A stretch of 50,795 nt of DNA from Bacteroidales bacterium (GTDB lineage Bacteria; Bacteroidota; Bacteroidia; Bacteroidales; Tenuifilaceae), in assembly GCA_003818205.1 (NCBI GenBank), contig RPRQ01000033.1, positions 1 through 50,795 on the forward strand, written 5' to 3'. The stretch's first letter is position 1, and every line of letters starts with the position of its first letter. Position numbers and translations under genes: made by a program. The notes beneath the pieces are model-generated. The model was not told the DNA's origin. It ran no database searches and saw nothing but the letters and a program-made list of their open reading frames with translations. Positions 34,060-43,425 of this stretch are shown here, one piece after another.

Positions 34060-34267
34060 ATTGGATTGTTGGAATAATGGAATGATGGAAATGAAGTTCG
34101 GCGTAGCCAATATTGGAATGATGGAATACTGGAAGAATGGAAGAATGAAACCGACAGAAGGGAGTTCGCCGGAGGCAATAATGGAAGAAAGGAGAATAGG
34201 GTTTCTCAAGGCTAATTGTTTTCAACAACCCATTATTCCAACATTCCATTATTCCAAACGATACACC
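34060..34267. repeat. TGGAAT/ATTCCA repeat element between trpF and trpB
   Basis: Tandem 'ggaataatgg aatgatgg' runs at the left oppose 'ccattattcc aacattccat' at the right, giving a large hairpin. The segment 'ggctaattgttttcaacaac' is the complement of the copy in the aroD-aroE gap at 23.12 kb. No gene is present. Confidence 0.65.
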
Positions 34268-34328
34268 TAGGATAGAACCTTAAACAATCTAATTATAAAC
34301 AATACTCACAAAAGGATACGACAAAACA

Positions 34329-35510
34329 ATGGACAATCAACCTAACAAACAAGGATACTACGGCAAGTTCGGGGGTGCATTTATCCCCGAAATGCTGCAT
34401 CGAAATGTAGAGGAACTCAAGGAGAATTACCTTAAAATTATAGAAACCAAAGAGTTTCAGGATGAGTTTCAACTACTTCTTAAAGATTATGTAGGACGAC
34501 CTACTCCCCTTTTTCATGTGCAGAATCTATCCAAGAAATATGGAGCGAAAATTTATCTGAAACGCGAGGATTTATGCCATACAGGTGCTCATAAGCTCAA
34601 TAACGTGGTTGGTCAGATTCTCTTGGCAAAACGACTTGGTAAAAAGCATATCATCGCCGAAACAGGAGCGGGTCAGCATGGCGTGGCAACCGCTACAGTA
34701 TGTGCGCTGATGGGTCTTGAATGTACTGTATTTATGGGTTCAAAGGATATTCAACGGCAACAACCCAATGTGCTACGCATGAAAATGCTTGGTGCAAAGG
34801 TAATCCCTGCAACATCGGGCAGTCAAACCCTTAAGGATGCCACCAATGAGGCAATCCGTCATTGGATAAATCACCCCGATGATACTCACTACGTGATTGG
34901 CTCAACCATTGGGCCACACCCCTACCCCGATATGGTTGCTCGTTTTCAATCGGTGATAAGTAAGGAGATTCGTAAACAACTACTCGAAAAAGAAGGATGC
35001 GAAACCCCTGATTATGTAATAGCGTGTGTTGGAGGTGGAAGCAATGCTGCTGGGGCATTCTATCATTTTATCGATGAACCAAATGTAAAACTTATAGGTG
35101 CTGAGGCTGCAGGCGAAGGCATTGAATCGGGTAAGACCGCAGCCACCATAAACATTGGAACCGAAGGGATTATTCATGGTTGCAAAACTCTGCTTATGCA
35201 GTCCACGGATGGTCAGGTGCTTGAGGCGCATTCCGTTTCCGCCGGATTGGATTACCCTGGCATTGGACCAATTCATGCTCATCTGCATGAGAGTGGCAGA
35301 GCAAAGTACTATCCAATAACCGACAAAGAGGCCATAGATGCCGCGTTTGAGTTAACCCGCTCCGAAGGAATTATCCCTGCCCTAGAATCGGCTCATGCAA
35401 TTGCTGCGCTATCGAAAATAAAGTTTAAACCAACCGATATTGTAGTTGTAAATCTATCGGGTAGAGGGGATAAGGATATGGATACTTATAGCAAACACCA
35501 AATTTTGTGA
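34329..35510 (+). CDS. trpB: Tryptophan synthase beta chain
   Basis: A 393-residue PLP enzyme condensing indole with serine. [16 protein letters not shown] lysine in [36 protein letters not shown], the phosphate loop [15 protein letters not shown], and LDYPGIGP all match. It follows the 275-base repeat-containing gap after trpF. Confidence 0.98.
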   Translation: MDNQPNKQGYYGKFGGAFIPEMLHRNVEELKENYLKIIETKEFQDEFQLLLKDYVGRPTPLFHVQNLSKKYGAKIYLKREDLCHTGAHKLNNVVGQILLAKRLGKKHIIAETGAGQHGVATATVCALMGLECTVFMGSKDIQRQQPNVLRMKMLGAKVIPATSGSQTLKDATNEAIRHWINHPDDTHYVIGSTIGPHPYPDMVARFQSVISKEIRKQLLEKEGCETPDYVIACVGGGSNAAGAFYHFIDEPNVKLIGAEAAGEGIESGKTAATINIGTEGIIHGCKTLLMQSTDGQVLEAHSVSAGLDYPGIGPIHAHLHESGRAKYYPITDKEAIDAAFELTRSEGIIPALESAHAIAALSKIKFKPTDIVVVNLSGRGDKDMDTYSKHQIL

Positions 35511-35518
35511 AACCATTA

Positions 35519-35600
35519 GAATGGAATGATGGAATAATGGAATATTGGGGAAATTCTCTTCCACTATTCCAACATTCCAACATTCCAACATTCCAAAAAC
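35519..35600. repeat. TGGAAT/ATTCCA repeat between trpB and trpA
   Basis: 'ggaatgatggaataatggaa' is opposed by a run of four 'cattccaa' units. Same type as 23.1 and 34.1 kb. It fills the gap, and the in-frame ATG at 35545 inside it is not the trpA start. Confidence 0.65.
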
Positions 35601-35607
35601 AATAATT

Positions 35608-36378
35608 ATGAATAAAATAAACCAACTATTCGAAAATAAAAAGAAGAATATCCTCTCTATCTTCTTTACGGCAGGGTATCCAAAACTAGAGAGTACAGGA
35701 AGAATAATCCAATCGTTGGAGAAAAATGGAGCAGATTTAATAGAGGTGGGTATCCCCTATTCCGACCCGTTGGCCGATGGTCCTGTGATTCAGGCTACGA
35801 GTTCAGTTGCGCTTGCAAATGGAATGAATATGAATATCCTATTCAATCAAATTAATGAAATAAAGAATAGCGTTACTATTCCGCTAATCCTAATGGGTTA
35901 CCTTAACCCAATTCTTCAATATGGGATTGAAAAATTTTGCACCAAGGCAAAAGAGTGCGGAATAAGTGGCGTAATTATTCCCGATTTACCTATCGACGAG
36001 TACAATTCTCTTTATAAATCGTACTTCGAGGAAAGCAATCTGAAGTTCATCTTTCTTATCACTCCAAATACTTCAATTGAAAGGATTCAAATGATTGATA
36101 ATCTCTCCGAAGGTTTCATCTATGCTGTTAGCTCCTCCTCCACAACGGGTAAAGAGTTGGGATTTAGTAACGATCAGAAAGAGTATCTAAATCGACTAAA
36201 CAGCATGAAGTTGAAAAACCCAATAGTCGTAGGATTTGGAATCCATAATAAGGAAACTCTCCAATCGGCTTGGGAGCATGCAAATGGTGCCATAATCGGT
36301 AGCGCTTATCTGAAGAAACTATCTGAGAATAGTGATATTGAGAAGGCTACTGCTGAGTTCTTCGAAAAATTAAAATAA
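35608..36378 (+). CDS. trpA: Tryptophan synthase alpha chain
   Basis: 256 residues from ATG 35608 (MNKINQLFENKKKN). The TIM barrel has catalytic Glu in DLIEVGIPYSDPLADGPVIQ, the second catalytic site in GVIIPDLPIDEY, and the phosphate site in VVGFGI/GAIIGSAYLK. The upstream frame from 35545 reads a repeat. Its stop codon lies inside the target duplication of the MITE at 36381. Confidence 0.96.
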   Translation: MNKINQLFENKKKNILSIFFTAGYPKLESTGRIIQSLEKNGADLIEVGIPYSDPLADGPVIQATSSVALANGMNMNILFNQINEIKNSVTIPLILMGYLNPILQYGIEKFCTKAKECGISGVIIPDLPIDEYNSLYKSYFEESNLKFIFLITPNTSIERIQMIDNLSEGFIYAVSSSSTTGKELGFSNDQKEYLNRLNSMKLKNPIVVGFGIHNKETLQSAWEHANGAIIGSAYLKKLSENSDIEKATAEFFEKLK

Positions 36379-36380
36379 TA

Positions 36381-36564
36381 GTAACTATTCACCACGAAGA
36401 AACGAAGGGCACAGAGTTTCACAGAGAAAATATTTATGTTTTTCGTGTTAGTGATTCTTTTGCATTTTGATACTCAGTCGTTTTTTTATAATTGCCTCTG
36501 TGGTTCTCCGTGCTCTCTGTGTCTCAGTGGTTTTTGTTCAATTCGATTACGACTGAATAGTTAC
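36381..36564 (+). mobile_element. MITE-like element (family M1, copy C; reference copy)
   Basis: A 184-bp element between GTAACTATTC (36381-36390) and GAATAGTTAC (36555-36564), with perfect 8-bp duplications AAATAATA (36373-36380 and 36565-36572). The left copy contains the trpA stop codon. It is the shortest uninterrupted M1 copy, lacking the palindromic modules of copies A, B and E. Its arms 'accacgaagaaacgaaggg' and 'ctctgtgtctcagtgg' are opposed. Confidence 0.88.
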
Positions 36565-36620
36565 AAATAATAGATTATAGATATCAGAATTGTGATAACT
36601 GTCAACTGACAACTAAAAAG

Positions 36621-37631
36621 ATGCTTATACAAATTAAAGACACTTGCAATCCAAATCAATTCGAGAAGATCGTTGAGCAAGTAAAAAAATCGGGATACAA
36701 AACAACATCGGTTAAAACATTCAACTGCCACTACTTGGTTTGTGTTGGTTCCAAGGAGATAGATATCCGGAGTATCGGAAACCTAGCAGGAATAAAGGAT
36801 ATTCATATTGTGGATGATTCCAATATTCTTGTGTCGCGCCAATGGAGGGTTAAGGATACTGTTATTGATTTAGGCGATGACGTGGTAATTTCAAGAGATA
36901 ACTTCACCATTGCTGCAGGCCCTTGTGCCATTGAGAATGAGGAGCAGGTTATAAAAACGGTAAACTTTCTAAATGAGCAGAATGTGAAAATAATGCGGGG
37001 AGGAATTTTTAAACCACGAAGTTCGCCATACTCATTCAGAGGATTAGGAATTGAAGGATTGCAAATCTTCTCGAAACATTGTCGAGCCAATGGAATTAAA
37101 GTGGTGAGCGAAGTGATGCAAGTTTCGCAGATTGAATCGATGTACCCCTACGTTGATATCTTTCAGGTTGGAACTCGCAACGCACAAAACTTTAATCTGC
37201 TCGATGAACTAGGGAAAATTGATAAACCTGTGCTTTTAAAACGAGGGATGTCATCAACATTAAATGAATTTTTGGCATCGGCCGAGTATATCTTTTCGAG
37301 CGGGAATGAGAAGATAATTCTCTGTGAACGTGGAATACGCTCGTTCGAAAAGGAGTTTCGTAATACGCTCGATTTAAATGCCATACCTTACCTAAAGGAT
37401 AAGAGTCATCTTCCTGTTTTCTGCGACCCCTCGCATGGCGTAGGAATAAGGGAATATGTAGAGCCTATGGCGCTTGCTTCGCAAATGGCTGGTGCAGATG
37501 GTGTTCTGCTGGAGATTCATGAAACACCCGAAAGGGCAGCCTCTGATGGACAGCAAACGCTCAACTACTATGAAGCGAATAATGCATTTAAGAAATTAAG
37601 AATGATGGAGGAGATGAAAAGGAGGATGTAG
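36621..37631 (+). CDS. aroF: DAHP synthase, type I-beta with N-terminal ferredoxin-like domain
   Basis: 336 residues. The N-terminal ~70 residues (MLIQIKDTCNPNQFEKIVEQVKKSGYK) form a ferredoxin-like regulatory domain like that of the Thermotoga enzyme. The barrel follows with FTIAAGPCAIENEEQV, MRGGIFKPRSSPYSFRGLG, VGTRNAQNFNLL, PVFCDPSHGVG and VLLEIHETPERAASDGQQTL. In known relatives this domain mediates feedback by Tyr or Phe. Placed after trpA, it would feed chorismate production when Trp is short, if it is co-transcribed across the MITE. It has no chorismate mutase domain. Confidence 0.94.
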   Translation: MLIQIKDTCNPNQFEKIVEQVKKSGYKTTSVKTFNCHYLVCVGSKEIDIRSIGNLAGIKDIHIVDDSNILVSRQWRVKDTVIDLGDDVVISRDNFTIAAGPCAIENEEQVIKTVNFLNEQNVKIMRGGIFKPRSSPYSFRGLGIEGLQIFSKHCRANGIKVVSEVMQVSQIESMYPYVDIFQVGTRNAQNFNLLDELGKIDKPVLLKRGMSSTLNEFLASAEYIFSSGNEKIILCERGIRSFEKEFRNTLDLNAIPYLKDKSHLPVFCDPSHGVGIREYVEPMALASQMAGADGVLLEIHETPERAASDGQQTLNYYEANNAFKKLRMMEEMKRRM

Positions 37632-37747
37632 AGGAAAAACTGAATGACAAAAATTGGAACGCTGATAACGCCGATGAAAACATCGCTGATTTAGACAAAT
37701 CACCTTTATAATCTGCGTTCTATTTTTCTTTGTTAACAAGACTTCTA

Positions 37748-38398
37748 TTAAGCATTCTTCAATATCTCAATAGCTTTGGTAGGATTTTCGGCTTTGAATA
37801 CTGCATTACCCGCTACTAGCACATCGGCACCGGCAGCATAAAGTGCGGCAGCATTGTTTGCATCAACCCCACCATCAACCTCAATAAGGGTTTTACAACC
37901 CTTTTGGGTAATCATCTCTTTTAATCGGGTAATTTTTTGGATGCTATTCTTGATAAATTTCTGTCCTCCAAACCCTGGGTTAACCGACATGATAAGCACC
38001 AAATCAGCCTCTTCGAGAATATCATTTAGCACCTCAACCGAAGTGTGAGGATTAATGGAAACACCTGCTTTCATGCCAAGTGCACGTATTTGGCTAAGCG
38101 TACGATGCAGGTGGTTGCATGCCTCATAATGAACGGTAAGAACATCGGCACCGGCCTCCTTAAATTTTTCGAGATACCTATCGGGGTCAACAATCATCAG
38201 ATGCACATCCAATGGCTTTTGGGCCATCCTCTTTACCTGAGCAACAACTGGAAATCCGAAGGAAATATTAGGAACAAACACACCATCCATAATGTCGAGA
38301 TGAAACCAATCGGCTTGGCTGGAATTCACCATTTCAATATCCTTATCAAGGTTGCCAAAATCTGCTGAAAGCAATGAGGGTGCAACTAAACGGTTCAT
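37748..38398 (-). CDS. rpe: Ribulose-phosphate 3-epimerase
   Basis: A 216-residue TIM barrel of the pentose-phosphate pathway. APSLLSADFGNLDKDIE, metal-binding WFHLDIMDGVFVPNISFG, DVHLMIVDPD, MSVNPGFGGQKF and EVDGGVDANNA are all intact. It converges on the DAHP synthase gene; no operon partner. Confidence 0.97.
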   Translation of the reverse strand: MNRLVAPSLLSADFGNLDKDIEMVNSSQADWFHLDIMDGVFVPNISFGFPVVAQVKRMAQKPLDVHLMIVDPDRYLEKFKEAGADVLTVHYEACNHLHRTLSQIRALGMKAGVSINPHTSVEVLNDILEEADLVLIMSVNPGFGGQKFIKNSIQKITRLKEMITQKGCKTLIEVDGGVDANNAAALYAAGADVLVAGNAVFKAENPTKAIEILKNA

Positions 38399-38522
38399 TG
38401 GCTAAAATTTGCACAAAGTTAGAAAAAGATATGATTCCGCGATAATGTAACTGCAAGTTACGGGTTACAATTACTTTGATACATGTAACCGGTAACTAGT
38501 GTAATGTTAACATTTTTATTTT

Positions 38523-38546
38523 AACCGACGGGTTAACCCGTCGGTT
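38523..38546. repeat. Perfect 24-bp palindrome
   Basis: AACCGACGGGTT followed at once by its exact complement. It lies between rpe and the sigma factor gene. It could be a REP-type repeat; there is no T-tract, so it is not a clear terminator. Confidence 0.6.
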
Positions 38547-38596
38547 GTAGGTCTGAATGCGATTACGTCATAGTATGATTAACATAACACTAGCAA

Positions 38597-39460
38597 CTAT
38601 CCCAAATACGTCTTCAATATCTTACTCCTTGTGGTCTGTTTCAACCTCTTGATGGCTTTCTCCTTAATCTGACGAACACGTTCGCGGGTTAGGTCAAACT
38701 CCTCGCCTATCTCCTCTAAGGTATGAGGATGTTTACCGTTTAATCCAAAGTACAAACGAATAATGCTTCCTTCGCGCAGGGTTAATGTAGCCAAAGCCCT
38801 TTCAATCTCTTTACGCAGGCTATCATTCAGCAAACCTCTATCGGGCGAAGGTGAATCGTGCGAAAGGATTACATCGTACAAATTGCTATCATCATCCTGA
38901 GTCAATGGGGCATCCATTGAAATATGGCGATTCGAACTTCTAAGCGCTTCCTTAACATCATCAGTGGCTAGTTCAAGTACTTCAACCAGCTCAGCAACTG
39001 ATGGTTCACGCTCAAACTTCTGTTCAAGATCCGAGAAGGCTTTATTCACCTTGTTTATTGAGCCAATTTTATTCAAAGGAAGTTTAACGATTCGAGCCTG
39101 CTCGGCAAGAGCCTGCAGAATTGATTGCCGAATCCACCAAACGGCATAGGAGATAAATTTAAACCCACGGGTTTCGTCAAATCGCTGCGCCGCTTTAATA
39201 AGGCCTAAATTTCCCTCGTTAATTAAATCGGGAAGGCTTAAACCCTGATTTTGATACTGCTTTGCCACAGAAACGACAAATCGAAGGTTGGCTTTAACCA
39301 GCTTATTCAAAGCCTCCTCATCCCCCTCTTTCAGCTTTCGGGCAAACGTTACCTCCTCCTCAGAAGTTAAAAGATCAACCTTTCCGATCTCATGCAAATA
39401 CTTATCGAGAGAAACAGTCTCCCTATTAGTTACCTGTTTAATAATCTTAAGTTGTCTCAT
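38597..39460 (-). CDS. rpoD: Primary sigma factor (sigma-70 family, short Bacteroidota type)
   Basis: 287 residues. Region 1.2 ([21 protein letters not shown]) is followed by region 2 with [61 protein letters not shown]. Region 3 and region 4 with [29 protein letters not shown] follow. The N-terminal acidic region 1.1 of enterobacterial RpoD is absent, as is usual for the Bacteroidota primary sigma that reads TTTG/TAnnTTTG promoters. Diverges from rho. Confidence 0.94.
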   Translation of the reverse strand: MRQLKIIKQVTNRETVSLDKYLHEIGKVDLLTSEEEVTFARKLKEGDEEALNKLVKANLRFVVSVAKQYQNQGLSLPDLINEGNLGLIKAAQRFDETRGFKFISYAVWWIRQSILQALAEQARIVKLPLNKIGSINKVNKAFSDLEQKFEREPSVAELVEVLELATDDVKEALRSSNRHISMDAPLTQDDDSNLYDVILSHDSPSPDRGLLNDSLRKEIERALATLTLREGSIIRLYFGLNGKHPHTLEEIGEEFDLTRERVRQIKEKAIKRLKQTTRSKILKTYLG

Positions 39461-39726
39461 GCTTTTGCAATATCATTGAAGTAAACGATCGGTTGAATAT
39501 AATTATTTATTGATAAAGATCTGTTTTTATTCCCGATTATTTTAAATTGATCGAAAATGATAAACATTCATCTATATTTTTGGGTATTAAAAAGGAAATC
39601 CTTATCATTGCAAAAGTTTTCCGCCTGAAACTCATTTTTTAAAATCCCATTTTCAAATTTCAATCAAATTTATCAAGTGTTTTTTCTTTCTATCAAAATA
39701 AAATCAATTTAATTTCTGACATATAT

Positions 39727-41592
39727 ATGATGTACGACATCCTAGAGCTAAACAAAAAGCTACTTCCTGAACTTAAGGATATAGCCAAAGAGATGAATAT
39801 CAAAAAAACAGAGAACCTACGTAAGCAGGAACTCATTTACCGAATTCTCGATCAACAAGCCATTAACGCTGCTAGTGAATCAAAGGTTAGCGTTAAGGTA
39901 AAGGAGAAAAGAGAGGACAAAAGAGAGGATAAAAAAACCTCGGAGCCAGCAACTCCAAAGATAATTGAGGTTCCAAATAAAGTGGAATCAAACAACGACC
40001 GTGAAAAGAGGAAACGCTTCACTCGTCCTAAAGAGGCTTCAAGGGAACTCGTAAACGACAATAGGCATAACCTGCCTGAAGCACCAAAGGAATCTCCTAT
40101 CGCAAACCAACAGCAACAGCCTCAAAATCAACATCCTCACAAAAAAGAAGGACGACCATTCCAGTTCAATCGTCCAAAACCCATATTAAAGGATCAGAAA
40201 TCGGTACCCCTACCCGACTCCGATTTATTGGCTGACATTCCCGAGCCAATCGTTGAGACTAACGACGAAATAATCAATGAATTCGTACCCAATGCAGCCG
40301 TTGTTGAACAGAACGTAAACCAAGAAAGTGCTCAAAAAGAAATCGTTGCGAAGGAAGAATTCCCTCAAGCAGCATCGGAACAAAATGGGGATGGGGTAGC
40401 AAAACCTATTATCCGCGACCATAACTTCCGCAAAAACTTTGAGCGTAAAACCAATGATCGATTCGATTTTGATGGTATTGTAAGCACAACCGGCGTTCTT
40501 GAAATAATGCCCGATGGTTACGGATTCCTCCGTTCATCGGATTATAACTACCTCAGCTCACCCGATGATGTTTACGTATCGCAATCGCAGATTAAACTCT
40601 TCGGTCTAAAAACCGGTGATACCGTAACGGGTACAATTCGTCCCCCAAAGGATGGCGAGAAGTACTTTCCGCTTATCAAGGTAAATGAGATAAATGGTCG
40701 TACACCTGATTATATTAGAGATAGAGTACCTTTTGATTACTTAACCCCTCTATTCCCTAACGAAAAATTCACCCTTATTGGAAATGGTCAAAACTCCATT
40801 TCGGCAAGGGTTATCGATATGTTTACACCTATAGGAAAAGGACAACGTGGATTAATCGTTGCTCAACCAAAAACTGGTAAAACAATACTTTTAAAAGAGA
40901 TAGCCAACTCCATTGCGGCAAACCACCCAGAGGTTTACATGATTGTTCTTCTTATCGATGAGCGTCCTGAGGAGGTTACCGATATGGCACGTAGTGTAAA
41001 TGCCGAGGTTATTTCATCAACCTTTGATGAGCCTGCCGACCGCCACGTTAGAATCGCCAACATCGTTCTTGAAAAAGCAAAACGTTTGGTTGAGTGCGGT
41101 CACGATGTTGTTATCCTACTCGATTCAATCACCCGTTTAGCAAGGGCTTTCAATACCGTTCAACCCGCATCGGGTAAGGTGCTGTCGGGTGGTGTTGATG
41201 CAAACGCATTGCACAAACCTAAAAGATTCTTCGGTGCCGCTCGTAATATCGAAAATGGCGGATCGCTTACCATTATTGCCACCGCTCTAACAGAGACCGG
41301 TAGCAAGATGGATGAGGTTATCTTCGAGGAGTTCAAGGGCACAGGTAACATGGAGCTCCAGCTCGACCGTAAGCTATCGAATAAGCGTATTTTCCCTGCT
41401 GTTGACATTACAGCATCGAGCACACGCCGCGACGATCTGCTGCTAGACAAAGAGGTTCTACACAAAACTTGGATCCTTCGCAACTATTTAACCGACATGA
41501 ACTCGGTTGAGGCCATGGCCTTCTTCCGCGACCGTTTGGTGAAAACCCAAACCAACGAGGAATTTTTGTGGAGTATGAATTCTGATTTTTAA
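39727..41592 (+). CDS. rho: Transcription termination factor Rho with long charged insert
   Basis: 621 residues, about 200 longer than the E. coli protein. The N-terminal helical Rho_N unit ([20 protein letters not shown]...LIYRILDQQ) is followed by a low-complexity insert of roughly residues 58-245 rich in K, E, P, N and Q. The cold-shock RNA-binding domain ([20 protein letters not shown]) and ATPase core come next, with Walker A (AQPKTGKT, about 379-386), [18 protein letters not shown], and Q-loop/R-loop motifs ([20 protein letters not shown]). ATG-ATG at 39727/39730 leaves the start ambiguous by one codon. Inserts of this kind are known in Bacteroides Rho, where they drive phase separation. 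Confidence 0.97.
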   Translation: MMYDILELNKKLLPELKDIAKEMNIKKTENLRKQELIYRILDQQAINAASESKVSVKVKEKREDKREDKKTSEPATPKIIEVPNKVESNNDREKRKRFTRPKEASRELVNDNRHNLPEAPKESPIANQQQQPQNQHPHKKEGRPFQFNRPKPILKDQKSVPLPDSDLLADIPEPIVETNDEIINEFVPNAAVVEQNVNQESAQKEIVAKEEFPQAASEQNGDGVAKPIIRDHNFRKNFERKTNDRFDFDGIVSTTGVLEIMPDGYGFLRSSDYNYLSSPDDVYVSQSQIKLFGLKTGDTVTGTIRPPKDGEKYFPLIKVNEINGRTPDYIRDRVPFDYLTPLFPNEKFTLIGNGQNSISARVIDMFTPIGKGQRGLIVAQPKTGKTILLKEIANSIAANHPEVYMIVLLIDERPEEVTDMARSVNAEVISSTFDEPADRHVRIANIVLEKAKRLVECGHDVVILLDSITRLARAFNTVQPASGKVLSGGVDANALHKPKRFFGAARNIENGGSLTIIATALTETGSKMDEVIFEEFKGTGNMELQLDRKLSNKRIFPAVDITASSTRRDDLLLDKEVLHKTWILRNYLTDMNSVEAMAFFRDRLVKTQTNEEFLWSMNSDF

Positions 41593-41646
41593 GTTGATAA
41601 GTTAATAAGTTGATAAGTTAACAAGTAAAAAAATATTAGGAAAGGG

Positions 41647-41677
41647 ACGAGTGACTGAGAGGTTGCTCGTTTTTTTT
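41647..41677 (+). terminator. Possible weak terminator after rho
   Basis: ACGAG (41647-41651) and CTCGT (41666-41670) form a short stem followed by T7-8. The stem is only 5 bp with a large loop. Confidence 0.4.
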
Positions 41678-41827
41678 GTTGACAGTTGTGAGTTGGCTAT
41701 TGACAGTCTTTAGTTAAAAAAATGGCGGTCATTATAACGCAACACTGCAGGCAGCAACTACAAAACAAAAATTATCATAACTTTGAATGAATAATTACTG
41801 AGTAACAGAATTGTTGACATTAATATT

Positions 41828-42709
41828 ATGAGTAATTCAAGAATATCCATACGTTTTTTCGACGACCGTGAAGTGCGAGCCCTTTGGGACGAGCAAAACA
41901 ACAAGTGGTGGTTTAGCGTATTGGATATTATAGCTGTGCTTACCGACCAAGACGACTACACCAAAGCCCGCAACTATTGGAAATATCTTAAAGCCAAGTT
42001 GAAGAAAGAAAACAGCCAAGTGGTTAGTGCTACTACCCAGTTGAAATTTCTTGCACCAGACGGTAAAAGGCGTTTAGCCGATACGCTCGACTACAATGGC
42101 ATTATTGCCTTAGGCAAAGAATTTCCGGGCAAAAAGGCAAACCAATTTATAGATTGGTTTACATTCAGCGATGAAAGCATAGACGGAAAAAGCAAAACAA
42201 AAGCGTATGCCTTGTTTGAAAGTTCTTTTATCAACAGCATAGAAGTTGGCACAACCAAGGGTTTGCAACAAATACACGCTTATTTATTTGGGGGATTGTA
42301 TGATTTTGCGGGGCAAATCAGACAAAAGAATATTTCAAAAGGAGGTTTTCAATTTGCCGCATCACGCTTTTTAGGCGACACATTAAAGCAAATAGAAGCC
42401 ATGCCTGAGACTACATTTGACGAAATAGTAAACAAATATGTTGAAATGAACATTGCACACCCTTTTATGGAAGGCAACGGTAGATGCGCCCGAATATGGT
42501 TGGATTTGATACTAAAAAAACGTCTCAGAAAATGCGTGGATTGGAGTAAAATCAGCAAGCGAGATTACATGAACGCAATGATACTAAGTCCAACAAAAAG
42601 TTCCGTTCTAAAAACACTTTTGAGTAACGCTTTAACGGATAAAATCAAGGACCGCGAAATGTTTATGAAAGGGATTGACTACTCATATTACTACGAAGAG
42701 AATGACTAA
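41828..42709 (+). CDS. Bro-N domain - Fic domain AMP-transferase, class III self-inhibited
   Basis: 293 residues in two parts. Residues 1-115 resemble the Bro-N/antirepressor-like domain of phage and viral proteins ([47 protein letters not shown]). Residues 122-293 match the Neisseria-type Fic enzyme: a target-positioning segment [27 protein letters not shown], active site HPFMEGNGR (211-219), and a C-terminal helix ending S286-YYY-E290. The latter is the S/T-x3-E inhibitory motif of class III Fic proteins. By family knowledge it would adenylylate a target, possibly a type II topoisomerase, and be kept off by the C-terminal glutamate. No antitoxin gene is adjacent, which fits an internal inhibitor. 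It lies just upstream of ssrA. Confidence 0.9.
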   Translation: MSNSRISIRFFDDREVRALWDEQNNKWWFSVLDIIAVLTDQDDYTKARNYWKYLKAKLKKENSQVVSATTQLKFLAPDGKRRLADTLDYNGIIALGKEFPGKKANQFIDWFTFSDESIDGKSKTKAYALFESSFINSIEVGTTKGLQQIHAYLFGGLYDFAGQIRQKNISKGGFQFAASRFLGDTLKQIEAMPETTFDEIVNKYVEMNIAHPFMEGNGRCARIWLDLILKKRLRKCVDWSKISKRDYMNAMILSPTKSSVLKTLLSNALTDKIKDREMFMKGIDYSYYYEEND

Positions 42710-42965
42710 AAAAGGGGTAGCGCACAATGAAAAAATGAAAAGCCAAACGACAGAACAGAAAAGAACGAATCGTCAACACACGCCTTGGCTCACAGATAAT
42801 GATATAGTTAAATAGAACACTTTGTATATTTACAAAACATTATTGCTTGGATAACGCAGTTGGCAGCCAACCCCAAAACCAAAAGGACAACACCTCATCC
42901 TCAACCTCAACCTTATTTCAAACACAAATTAACTCCCTCGCTACACCAATCTCCCTTAAATTGAC
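42710..42965. other. Gap between the Fic gene and ssrA
   Basis: No plausible gene. I see no obvious attachment-site duplication or integrase remnant. Confidence 0.4.
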
Positions 42966-42973
42966 TATCTTTG
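42966..42973 (+). promoter_or_regulatory. Candidate -7 box for ssrA
   Basis: TATCTTTG matches TAnnTTTG exactly, 16 bases before the mature 5' end, leaving a short precursor leader for RNase P to remove. No good -33 element is seen. Confidence 0.4.
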
Positions 42974-42989
42974 TCGCACTTACACCATT

Positions 42990-43386
42990 GGGGCTGACCT
43001 GGTTTTGACAGCGAGTAGAATGGGTCTGTAAGCATGTCGAGCGTGGTGACACTGGCTCGTAAATCCCAGAACACAAACTTTATAAGGCGAATCAAATTAC
43101 GCTCTTGCTGCTTAATCCGCTACGCGAATTAGCTTAATTCCTTACCCTAGGTGGTAGGGAACGAGATGTCTCACCGAAAACTCCTCCCTGTTGTTTTCGG
43201 TATACGGGGCACCAAACCAACGGGGATAGCTAGGGCAGACACCTCTAACACCCGGCAAAACACTAGAGGATAAGGGTTAGTTCGGTCGCATTTCGCCTGT
43301 CTAGCCTCGAAAACCAAGAAATGATAAGCATGTAGAAAGCACACTGGTTCCTTGTTTGGACGAGGGTTCGACTCCCTCCAGCTCCA
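42990..43386 (+). ncRNA. ssrA: Transfer-messenger RNA (tmRNA)
   Basis: The 5' end GGGGCTGACCTGG pairs with the 3' end CAGCTCC to form the acceptor stem. The 3' part has the T-arm GAGGGTTCGACTCCCTC. The tag frame is at 43086-43115: GGC GAA TCA AAT TAC GCT CTT GCT GCT TAA, encoding GESNYALAA, close to known Bacteroidota tags. Mature CCA is not genomically encoded (CAA follows the discriminator). tmRNA with SmpB rescues stalled ribosomes and tags their products for proteolysis. Confidence 0.97.
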
Positions 43387-43387
43387 C

Positions 43388-43425
43388 AAAAACTCCCCCA
43401 AAGCAAAAGGTTTGGGGAGTTTTTT
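43388..43425 (+). terminator. Intrinsic terminator of ssrA
   Basis: AAAAACTCCCC(C)AAA and TTTGGGGAGTTTTT form a stem of about 14 bp with one bulged C, ending in a T-tract. Confidence 0.88.

Noticed and set aside
33825-34270. Several overlapping ORFs around the trpF-trpB gap
   Set aside because: They are translations of the TGGAAT/ATTCCA repeat or antisense of trpF.
35545-35607. Upstream ATG for trpA
   Set aside because: It reads through ATTCCA repeats; the family sequence starts at 35608.
41789-41798. GAATAATTAC as another MITE terminus
   Set aside because: No matching opposite end or target duplication could be found nearby.
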